DNA from: Flavobacterium sp. UBA807
GTDB taxonomy: Bacteria; Bacteroidota; Bacteroidia; Flavobacteriales; Flavobacteriaceae
Reading direction: 5' to 3'
DNA length: 5,105 nucleotides
Assembly: GCA_002296885.1 (NCBI GenBank)
Contig: DBIH01000161.1
Location: forward strand, 1-5,105
Part shown: piece by piece, positions 1 through 4,215 of the stretch
Position numbering within the stretch: position 1 is the first letter of the stretch
Layout: each line of letters starts with the position of its first letter
Notes under the pieces: generated by a model
Told to the model about the DNA's origin: nothing
What the model saw: the letters and a program-made list of their open reading frames with translations, nothing else
The model's database searches: none
Made by a program: the position numbers and the translations under genes

Positions 1-66
1 CTTGGGCTCGAACCAAGGACCCTCTGATTAACAGTCAGATGCTCTAACCAACTGAGCTAAGGAGGA
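1..66 (-). tRNA. tRNA-Asn (anticodon GTT), 3' end cut by window edge
   Basis: Read on the minus strand, the sequence folds as a tRNA starting at 66. The 5' acceptor strand is TCCTCCT (66-60). The D stem is GCTC/GAGC (57-54 and 44-41) around a loop containing GGTT. The anticodon stem is TCTGA/TCAGA (39-35 and 27-23) around the loop CTGTTAA, so the anticodon is GTT (32-30), which reads Asn codons. The variable loop is GGGTC, and the T arm is CTTGG/CCAAG around TTCGAGC. All visible stems pair perfectly. The 3' acceptor strand, discriminator base and any encoded CCA lie beyond the left edge, so acceptor pairing cannot be checked. The role is Asn-tRNA for translation. Confidence 0.96.
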
Positions 67-90
67 AGATGTATATCTTTTAAGCGGTTG

Positions 91-121
91 CAAATATAAT
101 GCGATTTTTATTTTTTACAAA
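91..121 (-). promoter_or_regulatory. Bacteroidota-type promoter for tRNA-Asn
   Basis: On the minus strand, TTTG at 121-118 is followed after exactly 19 bases by TATATTTG at 98-91. This matches the Bacteroidota primary-sigma consensus (-33 TTTG, -7 TAnnTTTG, spacer about 19-21) in every specified position. Transcription would start near 84-87, leaving a leader of roughly 20 nt before the tRNA 5' end at 66. The consensus is established for Bacteroides and Flavobacterium; the transcription start is inferred. Confidence 0.8.
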
Positions 122-185
122 CAAATTCAAATAAAATTTTAAAAAATCTTAAATGACTGTCCGAGACTTTGTATTAACTCAATAA

Positions 186-215
186 TTGAATGCTTTTCCG
201 TTCATTTTAGCTTTG
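186..215 (+). promoter_or_regulatory. Possible plus-strand promoter reading into the palindromic element
   Basis: TTG at 186-188 is followed after 19 bases by TAGCTTTG at 208-215, an exact match to TAnnTTTG. The -7 box lies inside the left terminal repeat of the palindromic element. Transcription would begin near 220 and run through the hairpins. The motif has only six fixed bases and could be a chance match; no gene lies directly downstream to support it. Confidence 0.3.
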
Positions 216-242
216 CTCCGTTCACCGCTAAAGCGGTTCGGG

Positions 243-260
243 TCTTTGCTTGTCCAAAGA
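243..260. repeat. Small hairpin TCTTTG/CAAAGA
   Basis: TCTTTG (243-248) and CAAAGA (255-260) are perfect inverted copies around the 6-nt loop CTTGTC. The hairpin sits just inside the left terminal repeat of the palindromic element. It is short and AT-rich, so it may be incidental. Confidence 0.4.
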
Positions 261-263
261 AAA

Positions 264-345
264 CATTTGAAATTAAAAGGAGGACTGCCAGTGGCAGTCA
301 GGTATTCCGAATGTCCACCGGACATTCTCCTCTTAATATCAAATG
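264..345. repeat. Nested palindrome: long stem enclosing two perfect hairpins
   Basis: The arm at 264-283 (begins CATTTGA, ends AGGAGG) and the arm at 326-345 (ends ATCAAATG) are complementary at 17 of 20 positions. Inside lie GACTGCCA/TGGCAGTC (283-290 and 292-299, one base apart) and GAATGTCC/GGACATTC (309-316 and 320-327, loop ACC), each a perfect 8-bp inverted repeat. The two inner hairpins share one or two boundary bases with the outer stem. As single-stranded DNA or RNA this could fold into a three-way junction. It forms the centre of the composite element. Confidence 0.7.
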
Positions 346-349
346 CGTC

Positions 350-390
350 GCTTCGCTCCTGACCCGAGGCGTAGCCGAACGGAGCGAAGC
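350..390. repeat. 10-bp hairpin GCTTCGCTCC/GGAGCGAAGC
   Basis: GCTTCGCTCC (350-359) and GGAGCGAAGC (381-390) are perfect 10-bp inverted copies around a 21-nt loop that itself contains a GGC-GTA-GCC mini-hairpin. The same decamer recurs at 597-606, and a one-mismatch inverse copy lies at 210-219. It appears to be the core unit of the local repeat family. Confidence 0.7.
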
Positions 391-420
391 TAATCTCGGA
401 GCTTTGCTGGGACTATTCTT

Positions 421-451
421 CCGAAAAGGATTGCCTCCTTACAACTTTCGG
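421..451. repeat. Interrupted hairpin CCGAAA/TTTCGG
   Basis: CCGAAA (421-426) pairs with TTTCGG (446-451). An inner pair, AAGGA (426-430) with TCCTT (436-440), extends the fold around the loop TTGCC, with ACAAC left unpaired on one side. No T-run follows it, so it is not called a terminator. Confidence 0.4.
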
Positions 452-516
452 TTTATAAATGAGCTATTTGGCATCAGAATCTGCAGGCGAGTGTCAAATA
501 TTCGAAAAATCCGTAA

Positions 517-567
517 AAAATAAAAGCTGTTTGAACCCGTTGTTAAACGGGTGAGTTCTTTTATTTT
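517..567. terminator. Possible bidirectional rho-independent terminator
   Basis: ACCCGTT (535-541) and AACGGGT (546-552) form a 7-bp stem around the loop GTTA. An A-rich stretch AAAATAAAAG (517-526) lies upstream and its exact inverse CTTTTATTTT (558-567) downstream, so a T-rich tail follows the stem on both strands: 5 nt after it on plus, about 9 nt after it on minus. It could end read-through from rseP on the minus strand, or a transcript crossing the palindromic element on the plus strand. The gap between stem and T-tract is longer than in ideal terminators. Confidence 0.45.
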
Positions 568-576
568 AGGATTTGA

Positions 577-610
577 GACCCGAGGCGAAGCCGAACGGAG
601 CGAAGCTAAT
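577..610 (+). repeat. Direct copy of the 34-bp terminal repeat
   Basis: These 34 bases match 361-394 at 33 of 34 positions. The only difference is T versus A in the mini-hairpin, GGCGTAGCC versus GGCGAAGCC. The match stops sharply on both sides: upstream is GGATTTGA here versus GCTCCT at the other copy, and downstream is AGATTTGACC versus CTCGGAGC. That marks 34 bp as the true repeat unit in this window. Confidence 0.8.
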
Positions 611-648
611 AGATTTGACCGACGAAGATTCCCAGCCTTGAATTTTTG

Positions 649-674
649 CTTCTTTTGTTTCAAGACAAAAGAAG
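649..674 (-). terminator. Perfect 10-bp inverted repeat just after rseP
   Basis: CTTCTTTTGT (649-658) and ACAAAAGAAG (665-674) are perfect inverted copies with a 6-nt loop. The hairpin starts 14 nt after the rseP stop codon, where a terminator would be expected. On the minus strand it is followed by CAAAAATTC rather than a T-run, so it is not a canonical rho-independent terminator. It may instead stabilise the mRNA 3' end or be part of a dispersed repeat together with 577-648. Confidence 0.4.
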
Positions 675-687
675 ATAACCAATAAGA

Positions 688-2034
688 TTATTTATGAAAA
701 ATCGCCTTATAAATATCATTCCCATTAGCAAACAACAACAACGAAATAAGTAAGATGAACCCAACCATTTGGGCTCTTTCGAGGAACTTATCGCTTGGTT
801 TTCTTCCGCTGATGATTTCGTAGAGTAAGAACATAACATGACCACCATCCAATGCCGGGATAGGAAGCAAGTTCATTACCCCAAGCATAATCGACAATAA
901 AGCGGTAATGCCCCAGAACGCTTCCCAACTCCAGGTGTGCGGGAAGATGTTAAAGATGGCGGCAAAGCCTCCAACACCTTTGTAGGCTCCTGTTTTTGGA
1001 GTGAAAATGGCCTTTAGCTGTTTGCCATAACTTGCAAGCTGGTCAAAACCACGGTCAATACCAACCGGTATCGATTCGAAGAAACCAAATTCCTGTTTGC
1101 TTATTTTGTACAAGCCAAGTTTCTCCATATCGTCATACGGAATCTTAGCCGCATATTTAATTCCAAGTTTGGCACTGTCATTTATTTTAATATTCGCTGC
1201 AATTTCCTTGTCGTCTCTTTTGATAGTCACCGGAATGGTTTTGCCTTTCAAGGTATCTATTGCGGCCAAAACTTCATCGGCAAATCTTACCGGTTTTCCG
1301 TTAAAGCTCGTGATGATGTCTTTTGGTTTTAGTACGGCTTTGTTTTGAGAATCCGGCTGAATATCGGTTACAACAAAAGGAAGACGAAGCTCCATTAAAG
1401 AAGCCTTTTTACCATCCATCAACTGATTGATAAAGTTTACCGGGAAATGTACTTTTACTTCCTGACCGTTGCGAAGTACCACTATTTCCTTAGAGAAAAG
1501 TGCTTTTTCATTGGCATTGTCAAAACGCTCTACTTTTTCGCCATCAATCGAAACCAATTTATCTCCGGTTTTTAATCCGGCTTTCTCAACAACAGGATTG
1601 GCAATCCAGATACCGTCCTTTACTTCACTGTTGGCAATGTACTGCTCACCATAAAAGAACGTCATTCCGATATAGATAATAAAGGCAAGGATAAAATTTA
1701 CCGTAACACCACCCAACATGATGATAAGCCTTTGCCATGCCGGTTTAGAACGGAATTCCCATGGTTGAGGTTCCAAAGCTAATTGCTCGGTATCCATGCT
1801 TTCGTCTATCATTCCCGATATCTTAACGTAACCACCCAATGGCAGCCAGCCGATACCGTATTCGGTTTCACCGATTTTCTTTTTCAGTAAGGAATATTTG
1901 ATGTCAAAAAACAGGTAGAATTTCTCAACTCTTGTTTTGAATAATTTGGCAGGGATGAAATGCCCTAGTTCGTGCAGTATGATAAGTATTGAAAGACTCA
2001 GTAAGAACTGAGATAATTTGATTGCAATTTCCAT
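688..2034 (-). CDS. rseP: RseP, site-2 intramembrane zinc metalloprotease (M50B)
   Basis: The product is a 448-residue inner-membrane protease of the RseP/S2P family. The first membrane segment (about 8-30) carries the zinc motif HELGH (21-25). A conserved GWLPLGGYVKISG stretch follows (62-74). A second membrane segment lies at about 103-128. Two PDZ-like domains cover about 140-200 (NPVVEKAGLKTGDKL) and 215-295 (IQPDS...PKDIITSFNGKPV). A third membrane segment leads to NLLPIPALDGG (388-398), whose D396 is the third zinc ligand by family comparison. A last membrane segment covers about 420-440. All catalytic elements are present and the length is usual. The family cleaves membrane-embedded substrates such as anti-sigma factors after a first periplasmic cut, and in some bacteria signal-peptide remnants. 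No anti-sigma gene is adjacent, so the substrate is unknown. The ATG at 2034 puts the HELGH helix at the expected distance from the N-terminus. Confidence 0.96.
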   Translation of the reverse strand: MEIAIKLSQFLLSLSILIILHELGHFIPAKLFKTRVEKFYLFFDIKYSLLKKKIGETEYGIGWLPLGGYVKISGMIDESMDTEQLALEPQPWEFRSKPAWQRLIIMLGGVTVNFILAFIIYIGMTFFYGEQYIANSEVKDGIWIANPVVEKAGLKTGDKLVSIDGEKVERFDNANEKALFSKEIVVLRNGQEVKVHFPVNFINQLMDGKKASLMELRLPFVVTDIQPDSQNKAVLKPKDIITSFNGKPVRFADEVLAAIDTLKGKTIPVTIKRDDKEIAANIKINDSAKLGIKYAAKIPYDDMEKLGLYKISKQEFGFFESIPVGIDRGFDQLASYGKQLKAIFTPKTGAYKGVGGFAAIFNIFPHTWSWEAFWGITALLSIMLGVMNLLPIPALDGGHVMFLLYEIISGRKPSDKFLERAQMVGFILLISLLLFANGNDIYKAIFHK

Positions 2035-2065
2035 TTATTATAACTAATGATTTCTTTTAAACGCA

Positions 2066-2073
2066 CAAAAGTA
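2066..2073 (-). promoter_or_regulatory. -7 box of a likely rseP promoter
   Basis: TACTTTTG on the minus strand matches TAnnTTTG exactly and sits 31 bp upstream of the rseP start codon, implying a leader of about 25 nt. The -33 region is weak: only TGTG, at 2097-2094, 20 bases upstream. The box overlaps the 3' arm of the hairpin at 2070-2089. No Shine-Dalgarno sequence is visible before the ATG, as usual in Bacteroidota; the spacer is A/T-rich. Confidence 0.5.
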
Positions 2074-2089
2074 AGGTTTCCACCTTACT
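2067..2089 (-). terminator. Hairpin terminator candidate for the M1 peptidase gene
   Basis: AGTAAGGT and ACCTTACT form a perfect 8-bp inverted repeat (2089-2082 and 2077-2070 on the minus strand) with a 4-nt loop. It lies about 24 nt after the TAG stop of the M1 peptidase. TTT follows directly, and then GTGCGTTT. The short T-tract makes it a modest rho-independent terminator. It could also act as an operator, since its 3' arm overlaps the rseP -7 box. Confidence 0.45.
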
Positions 2090-2113
2090 CTTGCACATAT
2101 ATTTTATATAAAG

Positions 2114-4033
2114 CTATTTTTTTATGAATTTTTTATGAAAGGTACCCTCTGCAGTCTGAACATCAATGTAGTGAACTCCGGTTGCCAATGAGCTAACCGA
2201 AAAATCAAGACTCGAATTTTCCATGATTTTCTGCCCAAGATTATTGTACACCGTTACCTTCTCCAGAGTTGAACTAGTAGGCATCTGGATGTGTACAGCA
2301 TCTGTAGCAGGGTTAGGGTATATGGCAATGGCATTGTTTAAATCGAAATTCTGGTTACCCAATGTTACTGTCGAATTTTTGGCAATGATATGACGGTCAG
2401 GGTCAAACTCAACAGAAGTAATCGTAAACGGAACATTCTTGATGATTTCCTCACCGTTGTAGGTATTGTCTAAAACTAAATCAGCCTGTTCGCCATTAGC
2501 ACCATATACTCTCACCGGAATCGGCATTTCGAAGTAAGTTACCGAAGGGTCTGACTGTGTCTGATTCACGACAAACTTAGCCTGTCCTGCACCCCAGTTT
2601 TGGGCGGTAATGGTATAGGTTGGATACCCCTGATTGTAAATCCAGTCGTTAAAGAACTCGGTAAGACTCGAACCGTAAACCGCTTCCAGATGCGACTGCA
2701 AATCGGCTGTCACTGCATATTTATACGCCAGATTAGGATCGGCCAAATAATTCTTTAGTCCCTGAAAGAAAGCAGCATCGCCCAATTTAAAACGCAACAT
2801 CTCCAAAACCATAGCTCCTTTATCATAGCTCAATCGGCTGCTGAAGATGCGGTCAACATTGGTTGCCTGTGCATCGGTTAAATACACCGCACCATTTGTA
2901 GCAGAAGTTATGTAATCAATCATCGATTGCTTATCGGCAACAAAAGCTTCATTCCCGTCAAAATTTTCAATTACCAAATCCGCCAGATAAGTGGCAAATC
3001 CTTCGTTTAGCCAAATGTCTTTCCAAGAACCGCAGGTTACTTTGTCTCCAAACCACTGATGACCCATTTCGTGCGCAATCAACTGTCGGTCGAAGCCAAC
3101 CATGAAGGAAACGGTAGTATGCTCCATTCCGCCACCCCAACCAAACTGTGCGTGACCGTATTTTTCGTTATGAAACGGATAAATTTCAAACAAATTACTA
3201 TATAGTTCTAATATTGCAGGAGTTTGGTCTAAATCGGGTTGTATCGAAGCCAAATCTTCGGGATAAATGTAATTGATGATTGGATATTCATTTGGGAAAG
3301 TCCCGGCAGTTTGATTATAAACACTGTAATTAGTAACCGCAACCGCTATAAGATAAGCCGGAATTGGGTAACCGTGATGGAAATGTGTGGTTTTATTACT
3401 TCCTGAAATTACAGGGGCTTCCGGTTCCACTCCGTTTGAAACGGCAATGTATTGTGATGGCGCAGTGATGTAAACATCAATACTGTTTACCTTATCATTC
3501 AAATCCTGTTTGCAGGGCCACCAGTCACGCGCGCCAAAAGGCTCCGAAAGTGTCCAGATAACAGGGCTTCCGTTATGAGTAGTTTGTACAAAAGAATCGA
3601 AACCATTGCTTGGCGGTGTTCCGGAATAATTGATTTCAATCGTTGCCGAAGTTCCGGCTGCCATTGTTGAAGGCAGCGTAATGATTAGCTGGTTGTTATT
3701 GTCCTCAACAAATGTAAGGTTTGTAGATCCTTTTTTTACCGAGCTGCAGGTTAACTGATTCGCAAAATCGAAAGTGATGGTGTTCATACTCGATAAAGCC
3801 GTAAAAGTAGTCGTCACTTTTCCGGTGATGAATTTAACCGTTGGGTTTAAAGTAAACTCCAGTTTATGGTAGGTAATGTCATAATTGGCTGTATTTGGAT
3901 TTGCCATAAAGCCAACAACACCAGAAGAAGCTTTCATTTCAGCCTGTGCAATTTCACGTGTTTTATTAAAGTTTTTTTGAGCGAAAATTGCAGTTATCGA
4001 AAAGAAAAATAACAATAAGTAGGGTTTTTTCAT
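2114..4033 (-). CDS. Secreted M1-family metallopeptidase with T9SS type A sorting domain
   Basis: The product has 639 residues. A signal peptide (1-18, MKKPYLLLF..., probable cleavage IFA|Q) sends it across the inner membrane. An M1 N-terminal beta domain spans about 45-225. The thermolysin-like catalytic domain (about 225-470) has GGMEH (301-305), the zinc site HEMGH (321-325) with third ligand E344 in NEGFA, and Y403 in SYDKG, the expected transition-state tyrosine. A beta-rich segment (about 475-560) replaces the long helical C-terminal domain of classical PepN-type enzymes. Residues 566-639 form a T9SS type A tail (YPNP at 572-575, ending FIKK), so the enzyme is probably exported across the outer membrane and either released or surface-attached. 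The likely activity is aminopeptidase on extracellular peptides. The GAMEN-type motif has His in place of Asn. The stop codon is TAG. The start at 4033 is supported by the signal peptide. Confidence 0.94.
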   Translation of the reverse strand: MKKPYLLLFFFSITAIFAQKNFNKTREIAQAEMKASSGVVGFMANPNTANYDITYHKLEFTLNPTVKFITGKVTTTFTALSSMNTITFDFANQLTCSSVKKGSTNLTFVEDNNNQLIITLPSTMAAGTSATIEINYSGTPPSNGFDSFVQTTHNGSPVIWTLSEPFGARDWWPCKQDLNDKVNSIDVYITAPSQYIAVSNGVEPEAPVISGSNKTTHFHHGYPIPAYLIAVAVTNYSVYNQTAGTFPNEYPIINYIYPEDLASIQPDLDQTPAILELYSNLFEIYPFHNEKYGHAQFGWGGGMEHTTVSFMVGFDRQLIAHEMGHQWFGDKVTCGSWKDIWLNEGFATYLADLVIENFDGNEAFVADKQSMIDYITSATNGAVYLTDAQATNVDRIFSSRLSYDKGAMVLEMLRFKLGDAAFFQGLKNYLADPNLAYKYAVTADLQSHLEAVYGSSLTEFFNDWIYNQGYPTYTITAQNWGAGQAKFVVNQTQSDPSVTYFEMPIPVRVYGANGEQADLVLDNTYNGEEIIKNVPFTITSVEFDPDRHIIAKNSTVTLGNQNFDLNNAIAIYPNPATDAVHIQMPTSSTLEKVTVYNNLGQKIMENSSLDFSVSSLATGVHYIDVQTAEGTFHKKFIKK

Positions 4034-4215
4034 AGTATGGTAAAATTTTTTGCGAATATAATGATAATCAAAACGTAATGTTCCTAAATATTAATTAAGA
4101 TTAGATTAAGATTGATAACATTTTAAATCAAACAAACCCTAAGCTTAAGTTTTTGTATATCGGAAAGGTTATGTCAAACATTTCATTAAATTTGCGTTCT
4201 CATAAAGAAAATGTC
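4034..4215. other. Divergent intergenic region between M1 peptidase and serS
   Basis: This is 182 bp of AT-rich DNA separating two divergently transcribed genes, so promoters for both should lie here. For the peptidase the best -7 candidate is TATATTCG (4060-4053, minus), one base off TAnnTTTG, with no clear -33 box. An alternative is TACGTTTTG (4077-4069), which has one extra base. An 11-bp unit, ATTAAGATTAG, is repeated in tandem at 4094-4104 and 4105-4115 with two differences at the end. No small ORF or RNA gene was recognised. Confidence 0.6.
4187..4194 (+). promoter_or_regulatory. -7 box of a likely serS promoter
   Basis: TAAATTTG matches TAnnTTTG exactly and lies 21 bp before the serS start codon, giving a short leader of about 13-17 nt. 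No TTTG or TTG occurs at the ideal 19-21 base distance upstream; the nearest TTTTG is at 4151-4155, too far away. No T-box or other long leader structure fits between the box and the ATG. Confidence 0.5.

Larger units (their letters stand above)
204..394. repeat. Composite palindromic repeat element (REP/MITE-like)
   Basis: The element is bounded by inverted copies of one repeat. The right copy (361-394) reads outward from GACCCGAGGC to GGAGCGAAGCTAAT. The left copy (207-244) is its inverse, sharing the blocks GACCCGA and GAACGGAGCAAAGCTA (one mismatch) but carrying a different mini-hairpin between them: ACCGC-TAAA-GCGGT at 224-237, against GGC-GTA-GCC in the right copy. Between the ends is a second nested pair of arms (264-283 with 326-345, 17 of 20 positions matching) enclosing two perfect 8-bp hairpins. 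No transposase gene and no obvious flanking target duplication is visible. Element boundaries and mobility are inferred. Confidence 0.65.
122..687. other. Gene-free, repeat-rich intergenic region
   Basis: About 570 bp between the tRNA-Asn promoter and the 3' end of rseP with no convincing coding sequence. Short open frames (plus 311-523, minus 439-663) lie largely across the repeats, lack family resemblance and start inside hairpins, so they are not called. The stretch 122-200 is AT-rich and shows only a small palindrome, TCAAT-A-ATTGA, at 179-189. From about 204 the region is dominated by inverted repeats, listed separately: 207-244, 243-260, 264-345, 350-394, 421-451, 517-567, 577-610 and 649-674. 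Confidence 0.75.

Noticed and set aside
1..394. Integrated element using the tRNA-Asn gene as attachment site
   Set aside because: The palindromic element lies on the 5' (promoter) side of the tRNA, no repeat of a tRNA 3' end is visible in the window, and no integrase is present. The tRNA 3' end itself is outside the window.
311..523. 70-residue plus-strand open frame
   Set aside because: It begins inside the GAATGTCC/GGACATTC hairpin and runs through the 34-bp repeat. It has no recognisable domain, no initiation signal and no family resemblance, so it is treated as a repeat artefact.
204..610. CRISPR array
   Set aside because: Repeats are present, but copies are in both orientations, unevenly spaced and only two are near-identical. 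There are no regular spacers and no cas genes.
439..663. 74-residue minus-strand open frame after rseP
   Set aside because: It spans the 577-610 repeat and the 517-567 stem-loop and is very rich in Lys, Arg and Ser. There is no domain or conserved start context, so it is most likely non-coding.
660..848. 62-residue minus-strand open frame overlapping the 3' end of rseP
   Set aside because: It lies almost wholly inside rseP in another frame; the conserved NLLPIPALDGG motif shows that rseP is the real frame.
4195..4215. T-box or other riboswitch before serS
   Set aside because: Only about 20 bp separate the likely -7 box from the start codon, too short for such a leader, and no specifier or antiterminator structure is visible upstream.
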